Shown: one piece after another, positions 31,101 to 42,118 of the stretch
Numbering within the stretch: the stretch's first letter is position 1
Layout of the letters: each line of letters begins with the position of its first letter
Assembly (NCBI GenBank): GCA_964030475.1
Contig: CAXIPT010000004.1
Coordinates: forward strand, 457,068 to 521,067
Reading direction: 5' to 3'
From: Tethya wilhelma
Lineage: Eukaryota; Porifera; Demospongiae; Tethyida; Tethyidae
DNA length: 64,000 bases
Program-made: the position numbers and the translations under genes
The notes under the pieces: generated by a model
Told to the model about the DNA's origin: nothing
Seen by the model: the letters and a program-made list of their open reading frames with translations, nothing else
The model's database searches: none

Positions 31101-32174
31101 ATGAAGTATTTCCTATTAGCTGTCATCATTTTGATTGGTATTGAACTTGCTACAAGCCAATCATTGAAACTTGGTTCAAAGCTACCATGGATGGCTGAAA
31201 AATTCTATCAAACTGCCGGAATTCATGGAAATAATGAGCACAAGATTTCTCAAAGGCAGAGCAATGAAGTGCCTGCTGAGTGCTTTGATTCAATATCTCG
31301 CCTTTGTTGTCAGTCAGGTTTGATGGAACAGTTTTTTCAACTTGCCATAAATTGTGGACAAATTTCATATGCTAATTACTATTCTTCTATCTGTGACAAA
31401 AATGTAGCTGGAGAGTATTGTGGAGTTTACTTCGGGTTTAATGATGATCTACTCTATGTAGCTCGACATGTTTGTGTCGAATTACCTCAAGCTGAGAATA
31501 ATTTGGTTGAATGCACAAGTCTGTGTGCCAATGCATTACAAGCACTTCGTAACAGTTCTCCTGGATGCTGTACAGATGCATTGTTCAATGATACAACCTC
31601 TAGCCCGAGCCTATTGAACTATACTCTTTGGTCCCAATGTAGAGTGGAGCCATTTGAACAATGTGAACAGACCATTGCAAGAATACCCACACTTAATAGC
31701 TCTGAGTGTACACAGGATGAATATTACAGACAAATGTTTGAATTAGAATGTTCTGGGAATTTCAATTCTATTCTAGAGCAGGTATCAAAAATGGAAGGAT
31801 GTTCTGGAATCAGGAGTACGTATGATTTCGATTGTAGAGTAAGTTCTCGTGGAGAAAGTTGTCGCCAGATAGATCAAGACTTTACCCCAATTGATCTACT
31901 CCAAAGAGAATGTAATCCAGGCCAGACCAATTGTTCTGAAAGTTGCAAGCAAGCTTTAGAAAGAGTTAAAATGGAATATGATTGTTGCTATAATTTATTC
32001 TACAATGATACAGAAGCAATAGGTGCAGCTAGCTATGCCTTGTGGAATCAGTGTGGAGTTGAGACACCACCTCTGACCTGTCGTAATCTGTTATTGTCAA
32101 AAGCTCACAACAAAGATTTGGCAATGCATATCTTTATTTCTGCCATCTTGCTTGCAATGCTACAATTAATTTAG
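31101..32174 (+). CDS. LWSQCGVE-family protein, subfamily A
   Basis: An intact single exon of 357 residues from an ATG at 31101. Signal peptide about 1-20 (MKYFLLAVIILIGIELATSQ), QRQ at 51-53. Modules are complete (SSPGCC and EYDCCYN cores; LWSQCRVEPFEQCEQTIARIP and LWNQCGVETPPLTCRNLLLSK ends). The CPS.EC motif of module 1 has become CTSLC. It has no stalk; the tail runs DLAMHIFISAILLAMLQLI. It is followed by a 3' flank shared with 38103-39176. Confidence 0.9.
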   Translation: MKYFLLAVIILIGIELATSQSLKLGSKLPWMAEKFYQTAGIHGNNEHKISQRQSNEVPAECFDSISRLCCQSGLMEQFFQLAINCGQISYANYYSSICDKNVAGEYCGVYFGFNDDLLYVARHVCVELPQAENNLVECTSLCANALQALRNSSPGCCTDALFNDTTSSPSLLNYTLWSQCRVEPFEQCEQTIARIPTLNSSECTQDEYYRQMFELECSGNFNSILEQVSKMEGCSGIRSTYDFDCRVSSRGESCRQIDQDFTPIDLLQRECNPGQTNCSESCKQALERVKMEYDCCYNLFYNDTEAIGAASYALWNQCGVETPPLTCRNLLLSKAHNKDLAMHIFISAILLAMLQLI

Positions 32175-34243
32175 ACTAGTATCACTACATTATGATTTGT
32201 TTGGTTGGACTATTAACATAAAATGGTTTTTGAAAGAACAAGAACTATAGAACTTATTAGTCTAGAACTAGATCGAGAAGACTGGCTATAGTGTGTGTGT
32301 CTTATCATGACATAATATTTATAGGCCATTATTTCTTTCCATGCATGTAATACTACCCATACCATTGTGCTCATAGCACAGAATTAAGGCCTTCCTTGGT
32401 GTTGCAGGTCCTTGCATAGAGACTTTTATAATTTAATTCTTTTTTCTTCACAAAGAGCTCAACAAAGCACCATATGGGCCGCTGTCATGTAGGCAGCAAA
32501 TTGATATGACCAGGATGATTCAGTTGTCAATGATTGTTTTAAAAATCTCTCTCTGGCCCTTCTCTTCGGTTGACAGAACAGTACTACCCCAACTAGATCT
32601 TTAGCCAGCATGAACCCTCTACCCCTGCATCTAAACATATGGCTATACTAATTTGGAAGGAAAGGAAGAAAACTATGCATGCAGGACTTTGTGTGGGCTT
32701 TAGCCAAGCATCAAGATCAAAGTATGCATATATAGACGCTTAAGTAAACAGGTGACAATTTGAAAGTGTAATGTCAACTTCTATGAATGGATGGTAATGC
32801 ATACAAGTCATTAGAAGTATATTCTGCAATAGGTACTGTAAATTGAAGTAAACATTACTATCTATTGATGTTTTTTGCAAATTTGCGCAATGTATAGTAT
32901 ACGTTTACGAGCAATAAGATTATTTTACGTTCTTTTTGAGATTGAGCACACCCAGAGAAAAAACTTGACTGATTTGTAGTACAATTATTTTTTATCTGAT
33001 CAAGTAGCTGATTTTATTTCTAAGAAGATAACAGAACTCTCCCTGCGATGTGAAATTCATATAGCACGATTCTGTAATACTCTCCACTGCTGAACTACAA
33101 TTCACTAGAGTAATCAGTGGATAACATCATGCCCTGGATATGAACACATCAGTTCTAAAAAATGTCGATCAAACTCTTTAGTTGTGCACTGTGATTTACG
33201 CAGATCATCTCCAAGTAGTTCATCTGGGACGGATTTGTCATCTATATCCACTGATTTTGAAATTTGTGTGTGAAACAGAAAAGGAAAATTGGCATGATAG
33301 CTTTAATGATGTTTCTTCTTCTTTTAATGTTGAAACTGAACTGTTTCCAATAATTGTTGGTGAGCAATGAATTATGTTTGTTGTGATATGCTCTGAAAAA
33401 GAAGTGAGCAGGGCTTAGTTTTCATTCAAATACTATGGTAGTGTTTAAATGTTTGTGGTGTACTGAACTCCCACATATGATGTAATAAACAAAAATGTCT
33501 GTAATTTTCCATTTCTGTAAATTGCAACTCAGTCTCTTAGTTTTTAACCCACCTAGTGTAGCAATACAATTACATTCAGGAAAATTTTTATGTAGGCTTT
33601 AACCATTAATTTTACCCAAAGGATTAACAAATATTTTAGTCACGTTTCCTAAATGAATTGGTAGTATTTTCAATTCCCACAAGGTGTATGCAAATTGAGG
33701 ATAATTGTTTAAATTATGTGTTGTAGTGTAGCTACATTACAATAGCATATTCACAAGTGTTGCACAACTCACATCATTCACAATAATACTGTGAATTATC
33801 CAAAAGCTATCAACAATGAATTAGAAAACCTAAATGCTATTGTTTTGTATGTACTGTATGTGTGCATGTGGAGAATTTACATGTAATGTCATATGTTTTG
33901 TGCCTGAACTCATTGACAACCATTTCTCAATCAGATAATAGTATTAATTATATCTTAGGAATTTATTGCATGCACGCTAAGTCTGGAAAAAACATTATAG
34001 TTATATTTCAGATGTAGCTGCATGCTATGCTATATACAATGTATTATAATATAATGGCACAAGTTCACAGCCGTCTTATATAGAAAAACACTGCCTGTAT
34101 CAAAATACAAATACTATCAAGTCAATCTTCTCCTATACCCAACTATTCTACTCATTCTATAGTTTTCTAAAATCAGTTTAATCTATATAATTATATGTTG
34201 TAGTCCAAGCAGTGTCACATGAATGCATCATTGCATTGTGATC
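32175..34243. other. Intergenic interval with one possible coding relic
   Basis: About 2 kb. The part near 32690-32860 matches 39570-39850 and is the duplicated 3' flank of a family gene. A short reverse-strand stretch at about 33120-33370 reads like decayed coding sequence of an unrecognised protein (see findings). No intact gene is supported. Confidence 0.5.
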
Positions 34244-35631
34244 CTAGAATACTTGTAGCATTGCAAGAATGATGGCAGAAACGAAGATATGCATTGCCAG
34301 ATCTTTGTTTTGAGCTTTTGACAGCAGACTACGACAGGTCAGAGGTGGTGTCTCAACTCCACACTGACTCCACAAGGTGTAGGTCGCGAAATCTCTAAAA
34401 TCTGAAGTGGAATCATTGTAAAACTGGTTGAAGCAGCAACCTTGTTCCATTTTTATTCCTTCTAAAGCTTGCCTGCAACTTTGCGAACAGCTGGTCTGGC
34501 TTAAAGTACACTCATTTTGCAGTGGGGAAATTTGATTGGTTCCAAAGTCACTAAACTGCAAGCAATAGTCTCCACGAGAATTTACTTGACAATTGTTTTC
34601 GTATTCATTCCTGATTTCAGAACATCCTTTCATTTTTAATACCTGCTCCAAAATGGAATTGAAACTCGCAGAACATAATACCAAATTATAATATTGTGTG
34701 GTATATTCTTCTTGCGTACACTGCATAGTGTTGGATACTGGTGTCCTAGAAATGGTCTGTTCACACTGTTGGAATGGCTCCACACCACATTGGGACCAAA
34801 GTGAGTAATCAAAAATGGATTCCAGAGTAGAACCTGATTCTGAAATGTTTAACTGTGAGTTTATGCAACAGCCTGGTGGACTGCCACGAATAGTCTGTAA
34901 AGCATTGGCACACTTTTCACTTGGACATCCGGACTGAGATCCAGATAGTCTACATTCTTCTCTTGCTGTGCTCTGGTCTATAATACTATCTATCTCAAAA
35001 TAATCATAGACCCCACATATCTCACCAGCTTCATTTGTATCACAAATGTTCGTACACCACATTGGGACCAAAGAGAGTAGTCAAAAACTCGATCTGATGT
35101 ATCAATTTCAAAATCATATATATAACTAGCATTGTACATTGCATTTATACAGCATCCTGGAGGGCTGTCACGGACAACTTGTAAAGAAGTAGCACACTCT
35201 TTGCTTGGGCAGCCTTGAAATTCATTTCTCAAGGACTCTCGTAACATACAATCCTTTCGTGCGGCTGAAAGGAGTTTGTGTGATTCAGCATCATTTTCAT
35301 ACATACCACATACTTCTCCAGCTTCATTTCTATCACAAAATGTGGCAAGCATTTCTACATCATTATATCCACAATCCAGTTGCTGGTGTACTAATTGTTC
35401 GATGTAGCCAGTTTGGCATGATTGGAGGGTGAACTCATTGCTGCATTCTGTTGGAATTTGGTTGTTTTCGTTGTCATTCACTTGTCTTGGTTGAATAAAG
35501 TGTCCCTCTTCAGTCCTCACTCTTGGACCAGGCATTTCGGACAATTTTTTCACCAATGGCAATTTTCTTGCACTAGTGCTGTAGGCAAGTCCAACCAAGA
35601 AGAAATGACTTAGGAAAATAAGGCTCTTCAT
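34244..35631 (-). pseudogene. Chimeric LWSQCGVE-family gene joining two different members out of frame
   Basis: From the ATG at 35629-35631 the frame matches the 24341/26318 genes (MKSLIFLSHF signal, PRQ, module 1) up to LWSQCGV. At about 35048-35056 it switches, across a few filler bases, into the middle of module 1 of another member (CDTNEAGEICGVYDY, related to 22337 and 38103) in a different frame. That gene then runs to its own C-terminus at 34244 (LWSQCGVETPPLTCRSLL, tail LAMLQVF). A translation from the start would stop shortly after the junction (34990), giving a 213-residue secreted module-1 protein without anchor; whether that product is made is unknown. Confidence 0.85.
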
Positions 35632-36357
35632 TTTAGCTCTTTAAAATGATGTAGATGAACTTAGCTGCAGAGCTCAGTGTCTTAATGTCCATTCTAATCA
35701 TGTCATCTAAGACTCAGTGTTTTTGATGCTAAAAAATGTTGTGAGTTATTATAGATACATATCAAGTTAGGCTATTGTATTAGAGTACACTAAAGTTGGC
35801 TGAAATTTATTATAATCAAGTTTCCCAAAAGCCTTTTATTATAATAGCGATTCCCATGAGGTTGTATAATGTTGCAAAGTCATGCAGGATTGGGAAAATC
35901 TTTATCTGATAGAGATTAGACATTGAAATTGAGACTATATAATACACAAAGCAATTGTGTTTGTAGTTTGAATTAGCATAATGATACATTATATAGTTAT
36001 TGAATCAGATCACTTTTTCTGCTGTATATTAGCTTGAAGAGAAATTTCAAGAAAATAGTACTCTCTATATACCTTTAATAGGTTTTTGCTTGTGTGTATA
36101 AGCTCATGGCGATCCATAAGTCTGTATGTTGACTAGACTTTTAACTTCAAAGCTATAGGCTGTGAGGAAGTGGTGTAGGTGATTTCACCCTCTTATCAAT
36201 AGTGTATCCTGTTTGTCCATTTGGCTAAAACCCACATGGTGCATGCAGCAGTGCATGGGTTTATTAATAATAACCACCAAGTCTGCTTGATATATTTAGT
36301 TCCTCACTATTTCAGCTACACATTAGTTAGCTTCTCTCCTCATATAACTTATTTAAA
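35632..36357. promoter_or_regulatory. Bidirectional promoter region, copy of 27470-28262
   Basis: Aligned along its length with the flank at 27470-28262, with a deletion of about 50 bp near the left end and scattered substitutions. It ends in the same CTTATTTAAAATGAAG at the + strand start. Confidence 0.5.
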
Positions 36358-37542
36358 ATGAAGTGTTTCCTATTGGTTATCATCATTTTGATTGGTATTG
36401 AACTTGCTGTCAGTCAGTCATTGATGCATGGTTTTAGACCACCACAGATGCTTAAAAAGTTGCACCAAACTGTCCAAACTCGTGGAAATGATGGCCTCAA
36501 GATTTCTCGAAGGCAGAGCAATGAGGACGAAGTGTCTAATGAGTGTGTTGCTACATTTACTCGTCTTTCTTGTCAGTCTGGTTTTGTTGAACAATCAGCT
36601 CAACTTGCCTTAAACTGTGGACAAATTTCCGATGCTAATTCCTTTTCTTCCGCATGTGACAAAAATGCAGATGGAGAATTTTGTGGAGTGTATGATTTTG
36701 AATATTCTCTACTCGATGATGCTTATTTGGCCTGTCAATTGGCTCCGCCTCCTTCCTCTGAGAATATGACAGTTTTAATGGAATGCCCAAGTGCAGATTG
36801 TGCTGAGGCATTACAAATATTTCGTAACAACCCTGCTGGCTGTTGTTTAGGAGCTTATTATAATGATACTACTGATAATAGCTATTATAGTTTGTTGGAC
36901 TACTCTCTTTGGTCCCAATGTGGTGTGGAGCCATTTGAAACATGTGAACAGACCATTTCAAGGACACCACTACCATATAATGCCTCGCCTTGTCATAATG
37001 AAGAGGAATACAATAGGAGATATTATATGACAATATACTGTACTGAAGGCTTTGAAGCTATTCTCAAAGAGGTATCAGAAATGGAAGGTTGTTCCTCTTA
37101 TGGAAATATTCTTGATTCTCAGTGTCAGGTAAATACTCATGGAGAAAACTGTCTTTTTTTGTTCAACTCTTCTCAAATTTCTTCAGCCCAAATCAAATGT
37201 TTCACAAATCAGTCTGAGACTAGTTGCTCTGAAAGTTGCAGGGAAGCCTTAGAAGAATTTAGACTTGAGCAGGGATGTTGCTTCAACTTGTTTTTCAATG
37301 ATACTGAGTTGGTGTTTAGTGAAGGTGAAGATGAAAGAGCTCTAGCTAACTACACCTTGTGGAGTAAGTGTGGAATTGAGACACCACCTCTGACCTGTCA
37401 TAATCTTCTGGAGAAATCTGACTCTGGAACTGAGTCAACTTTTAACATGAGGGATGATACTACTTCGAAAGCTCATAGCAAAGATTTAGCAATTGGTGCA
37501 TTTCTTGTTGCCATGTTACTTGCTTTGATGCATCAAAATTAA
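36358..37542 (+). CDS. LWSQCGVE-family protein, subfamily A
   Basis: An intact single exon of 394 residues from an ATG at 36358. Signal peptide about 1-20, RRQ at 51-53. Modules are complete (NPAGCC and EQGCCFN cores; LWSQCGVEPFETCEQTISRTP and LWSKCGIETPPLTCHNLL ends). A longer stalk than its paralogue at 28263 (SDSGTESTFNMRDDTTS) precedes the tail (IGAFLVAMLLALMHQN). The paralogue shares most residues and the whole upstream region, so these are duplicates that now differ mainly in the stalk and the linker between modules. Confidence 0.9.
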   Translation: MKCFLLVIIILIGIELAVSQSLMHGFRPPQMLKKLHQTVQTRGNDGLKISRRQSNEDEVSNECVATFTRLSCQSGFVEQSAQLALNCGQISDANSFSSACDKNADGEFCGVYDFEYSLLDDAYLACQLAPPPSSENMTVLMECPSADCAEALQIFRNNPAGCCLGAYYNDTTDNSYYSLLDYSLWSQCGVEPFETCEQTISRTPLPYNASPCHNEEEYNRRYYMTIYCTEGFEAILKEVSEMEGCSSYGNILDSQCQVNTHGENCLFLFNSSQISSAQIKCFTNQSETSCSESCREALEEFRLEQGCCFNLFFNDTELVFSEGEDERALANYTLWSKCGIETPPLTCHNLLEKSDSGTESTFNMRDDTTSKAHSKDLAIGAFLVAMLLALMHQN

Positions 37543-38102
37543 CTGAGATAGGAATATTATACTCTTAAAATTAATTGTACTGCTTTCAAATTAAATGTCC
37601 CTTATATTTTCCCACATAATCATGTTTTAATTGTTATAATGCCCATAATTTCTTAAAGCCTATTTTCCATGTACTTGACCCTAGAATGATTGTGTCAATT
37701 TTGTCACAATACTAAACATATAGCAATTATATGTAGAGAGAGATTTTGATTGGTGAAGGATCTTCCTATAGAGTGGTAAAAGTACATCCGTCAGACAAGT
37801 CATTATGATGGGAATAGCCTTTATAGCTGCAGAATGTATACTTTCAGCCCATCTTATGATATTATTGTAGCTAAGGTTATCGTAGCCTAGGTAGTGAAGA
37901 TACATGTAGTTTTCCATATATGGTTATGCACACCCAAAAATACACAAACCATACAAATTGTATGTTCTGCCAGCAGGGTATATACTCCTATATTCTATGT
38001 CATCTTATGTATACCAATTAGTGCAGAATCAAGTCTAACAGAATTTTTGTGAGATAACTATAAACAACAAAGAATCAGTCTTCGTATACCACAGAAGCAA
38101 AA
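37543..38102. other. Intergenic interval between two + strand members
   Basis: No gene is seen. It includes the block at 37870-37970 shared with 29715-29800. Confidence 0.5.
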
Positions 38103-39176
38103 ATGAAGTATACTTTGACTTTCATAGTGCTAAGTGTTGGGCTCAGCTCATGTACTGTTTTGATTGGTGAGAAATTTCCACTGATGATGAAGATAACACT
38201 TGACCACCATCAAACCACACTCAAAGAACACAATATCTACAAGAGAGGAGAAGATAATCTTGAAAATGAGTGTTCCAAAGAAATTACGCGTAGAAAGTGT
38301 ACAACTGGATTACAAAACCAATTTGTACAGGCTGCAAAGGAATGTGGACGAAATAGTGAAGATGTTGAATCTTTAGCCAAAATCTGTGATACAAATAAAG
38401 CTGGTGAGATATGTGAAGTTTATGACTATTATGAGATAGAGGCCATTATAGAACAGAGCATGGCGAAAAATGTGTGTCAAGCTGTATCTCATACTGGGTG
38501 TCCAAAAGGGTGTGCCAATGCTTTACAGACCATTCGGGACAGTCCACCAGGTTGTTGTATAGACTCACAGTTGAATAGTTCAGATTCAGCTTCTCGAGAA
38601 TCCATTTTGAACTACACTCTTTGGTCCCAATGTGGTGTGGAGCCATTCCAACAGTGTAAACAGACCATTTCAAGGACACCACTACCTAATGTTACACCAT
38701 GTACACGCAAGGAATATGCCAGACGATATTATAATTTAGTACTGTGTTCTGAACTTTCTGATTCCATTCTAGAGCAAGTATCAGAAATGGAAGAATGTTC
38801 TGAAGCCAGGAATATATATAAAGACTGTTGTCATATAAATTCTCAAGGAGAAAATTGTATCTTGCATGCAATTGATGACTTTCAAATTTCCTCAGTGCAA
38901 AACGAGTGTACTGTAAACCAGACTAGTTGTTTTGAAAGTTGCAGGAAAGCTTTAGAGCAAATAAAAATGAAACAAGGTTGTTGTTTCAACATTTTCTACA
39001 ATCGCACAAATTCAGATTATAAAGATTTCACGAGCTACACCTTGTGGAATCAGTGTGGAGTTGAGACACCACCTCTGACTTGTCGTAATCTGTTGTCAAA
39101 AGCCCACAGCCAGACAGATTTGGCATCAAGTGTCTTCATTTCTACCATCTTTTTTATAATGTTACATATTCTGTAG
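38103..39176 (+). CDS. LWSQCGVE-family protein, subfamily A
   Basis: An intact single exon of 357 residues from an ATG at 38103. Signal peptide about 1-18 (MKYTLTFIVLSVGLSSCTV). The basic site is KR at 47-48, followed by Gly rather than Gln. Modules are complete (SPPGCC and KQGCCFN cores; LWSQCGVEPFQQCKQTISRTP, with Lys for Glu, and LWNQCGVETPPLTCRNLL). Two cysteines fall together in module 2 (DCCHINS), giving one extra. The tail is hydrophobic (VFISTIFFIMLHIL). Confidence 0.9.
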   Translation: MKYTLTFIVLSVGLSSCTVLIGEKFPLMMKITLDHHQTTLKEHNIYKRGEDNLENECSKEITRRKCTTGLQNQFVQAAKECGRNSEDVESLAKICDTNKAGEICEVYDYYEIEAIIEQSMAKNVCQAVSHTGCPKGCANALQTIRDSPPGCCIDSQLNSSDSASRESILNYTLWSQCGVEPFQQCKQTISRTPLPNVTPCTRKEYARRYYNLVLCSELSDSILEQVSEMEECSEARNIYKDCCHINSQGENCILHAIDDFQISSVQNECTVNQTSCFESCRKALEQIKMKQGCCFNIFYNRTNSDYKDFTSYTLWNQCGVETPPLTCRNLLSKAHSQTDLASSVFISTIFFIMLHIL

Positions 39177-39979
39177 TCACCATGCCATGATGCATGTGTG
39201 ATTGGACTCACACATATAACTGATTTTTGAGAATACGATACAGAACAATAAGAATTAGATAGTGAGAACTTGGTACCTAATGTCATGACATATAGACTTC
39301 AGTTTTGTGAACTCATGCCAACATAGCATCATGATAGCTTGTAGCTATAGATAGTGTCTAAATTTGAATAGTAGGCAGTATTCAATGTAAAAAAAGCCTC
39401 ATTGATATAAAATGTATGTTAGATAAAGTTCATTTACATACATGTCACCATAGCTATAAGGCAGTTGTAGTGCATGCCTGGACTTAATAGAAAACATGTA
39501 TAGGTAAGCATGCTGTTGATATATACAAGTAAAACAGAGGCAAGTAAAGAAAGATAAACATGCATGGGCTTAGACAAACATGCAGATCAAAGTATACACA
39601 TATGCTTGAACAGGAGGCAAAGTGAAAGTCTAGACACAGAAAGTATGTAAACAATACTCGCAAGTGAATAGTCGGCAGTAGATAAATTAAGTGTATACAT
39701 GCTGTTGAGATCGACATCTGTCAGCATGTAGGTGAACACATGCTGAAAGAGCTCTAAGTAAGCATGAGCGGATGGTAAATGCTGTCACGTAAACAAGTCA
39801 ACTGATTGTGAGGTATATCCTGCATTAATTACAGTAAATTGAAGTAAACTGTCTAAGTAGTCTGTAGTACAGGCTTACTAGAAAAACAACTTTACATTCT
39901 GTTAGTTTATGTTCAGATATACAATATATTATTTCCTATAATAGTATTGCATATGTATCAATTGATACTCAGTAAAGTA
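39177..39979. other. Convergent intergenic interval
   Basis: No gene is seen. The part at 39570-39850 matches 32690-32860 downstream of the gene at 31101 (CTGTAAATTGAAGTAAAC type end). Confidence 0.5.
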
Positions 39980-41095
39980 TTAAATGTTCATGATAGCTAC
40001 AAAGAAGACAGAAACAGCCAACATAATGGCTGACATTGTAGCCATCCTTGTCCCTCCTCCAGTCAAGAGACTCTCACACACCAATGGAGGCGTCTCCACT
40101 CCACACTGCTCCCAGAGAGAGTTGTCTGTAGCAAATGCACTCACTTGATTGATCTCTTCTGTTCCGTTAAAACGAGTGTTTAGACAACAGCCAAGATCAT
40201 TTCTGATTGCTTCAAGAGATTGAGCACACCCGGATGAACAACTTGCCTGGCCCACTGTACAGTTGCTAGTTATCGGGTCAAAAAGGCTATTTCCACTGCT
40301 GATACGACCACACAATTCACCCTCAGAATCAACTAAGCAAATTTCCCTAATCTCGTTTGCCAGTGAGCTGCACACAGGCATAGAGTTGAGTCTGCGAATG
40401 ACACGATTCCATATATCAGAGCACATTAGCTCAAGTGCACGTTCTTCAAACTCTTCATCACTACATTGTGTTCCATCTCCCAGCGGTAGTTCGTCCGGGA
40501 CGGTGACCGTGCTCTCACACTGAGTGACAACTGGTACTCCACAGGCCAACCACAGACTGTTGGCATATAGTGGGTTACTGGTGTCAGAATTGTTAAACAA
40601 ACTCAAACAGCATCCACCTCGATTGCGAAGTGAGCGCAAGGCATTGGCACATCCAGATGGGCAATCGTCAGCACCGTTTCCCCCACCTCCTAGACACTGT
40701 GTCTGTGCGTTTGCAAGCAATTCAGCACCATCAGTTAGAGTAGTGCAGAGTTGTCCACCTGAGTTGACCGAACAAATGACGGCCGTATCTCTAGCTCCCT
40801 CCAAGTCCAATCGACAGTCGACTGCATTGTCTACCAGCTGTTGGAAATGACCGCCTCTTTCGCAGAGGATTGGTAGAGCTTGAGAGAAGCACATTTCAGC
40901 ACCTGCTTGACGTCGGGATAGAAGATGAGGTAAGGTCTTCTTCTCAGACAGGAGTTTGTTGTTGCTGAGCATAGCTTGTTCATTCTTCAGAGACTGTTTT
41001 AGCTTTTGTGTGAATTTGTCCTGCCTCTTCTGATCACATGATCCAAGGGTGAAGCAGAGAAGGAGAATTGTCAGAGTAGCGGTGATCAGCTTCAT
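39980..41095 (-). CDS. LWSQCGVE-family protein, subfamily B
   Basis: An intact single exon. The ATG at 41093-41095 starts a clean signal peptide (MKLITATLTILLLCFTLGSC), giving 371 residues; an ATG 48 codons upstream would bury it. The propeptide is Lys-rich and ends in RRQ at 61-63. Module 1 has ARDTAVICSVNSGGQLC, RNRGGCC and LWLACGVPVVTQC. Module 2 has CSSGCAQSLEAIRNDLGCC and LWEQCGVETPPLVCESLL. The tail, GGGTRMATMSA then a hydrophobic run ending IMNI, is a typical GPI-type signal. GC content is visibly higher than in subfamily A. It defines a separate branch with the genes at 49067 and 50611. Confidence 0.9.
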   Translation of the reverse strand: MKLITATLTILLLCFTLGSCDQKRQDKFTQKLKQSLKNEQAMLSNNKLLSEKKTLPHLLSRRQAGAEMCFSQALPILCERGGHFQQLVDNAVDCRLDLEGARDTAVICSVNSGGQLCTTLTDGAELLANAQTQCLGGGGNGADDCPSGCANALRSLRNRGGCCLSLFNNSDTSNPLYANSLWLACGVPVVTQCESTVTVPDELPLGDGTQCSDEEFEERALELMCSDIWNRVIRRLNSMPVCSSLANEIREICLVDSEGELCGRISSGNSLFDPITSNCTVGQASCSSGCAQSLEAIRNDLGCCLNTRFNGTEEINQVSAFATDNSLWEQCGVETPPLVCESLLTGGGTRMATMSAIMLAVSVFFVAIMNI

Positions 41096-42118
41096 GGTGA
41101 TGGCTTTCTTCTTTTTGAAATTCAACTCGAGATAACTTTTCTGGTGATTGTTGATGAGTGTTGAAGTATTCTTTGTGATCGCCTTGAAGAAGTGAAAAGG
41201 CTTAATTTTTTCCTCACTTAAATAGACTAAGTCCACCATGTGTTGGCACGTGTGTGTGTGTGTGTGAATCTTTACAAATGTGTTTGGTATTGGGGTAATT
41301 TTTGAAGCAGTAATATAGCAGGCTTACATGGACTTCACATTAAGCATGCCTATGCATGCATGATATATATTGTATGTGTGGGTGCAATGGTATATATTTA
41401 CAAAAAGGCCCAGTAGCTTTGTTTAGTGGCTTGCTGTCTGACAATGTTAGAGATATTTACATTTGCTAAACTATCCAGCTGGTATTCCCCACTTATAGTG
41501 TTAAATATGACTGTGTATTTATAGGTTTCTGAAATTGTTTGATATTTGTACAAATGATTAATCATCAAAGCCATGCAATAAAATTTGGGAATTTTGAAGG
41601 TTCGTATCTGTGGCTTATTGCTATAGCATTAAAAGTGCATCACTTTATCTGTACATGGTTGGAATGTCTCTCCATTGCTTTGTACATTCCGTGTGGTCCT
41701 AAAAGTGCAAGTTGAAAGCTCATTAAATGTGTTTCCTCATTTGCATCCATCAAAGATATGTATATGGTTTTGAAGCTTCTTGAATGAGACAATTTTGAAT
41801 TCTTTTCTTGCTGTTTATGATTCATTCTTTTGATATACAGCCAGCAAAAAAACTCCCTGAGTTTACATCATGCAAATACTTACTTTTTTTATACATTGTC
41901 ATGTGATACACTTTTGTACTACCCAATCAAAGGTTTCAGCAACATATATATTTGTTACTAGAAAACTGATTTCCATGCAGTATTTTACTAAAATAAAGTT
42001 CACATATGACACACTGACACTATAAGTAAACGTATACACTAGATGCTAAACTTGTCCAAGTGCTACATGCACTTACGCTTTTATTTATAGTCTGAACTGT
42101 TCTATATTTAACGGACAT
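41096..42118. other. Intergenic interval with a block repeated three times in the array
   Basis: No gene is seen. A short TG tract lies at about 41252-41266. About 41635-41870 (CACTTTATCTGTACATGGTT..., TTGAATGAGACAATTTTGAA) recurs at 44360-44560 and 46995-47215. Confidence 0.55.
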
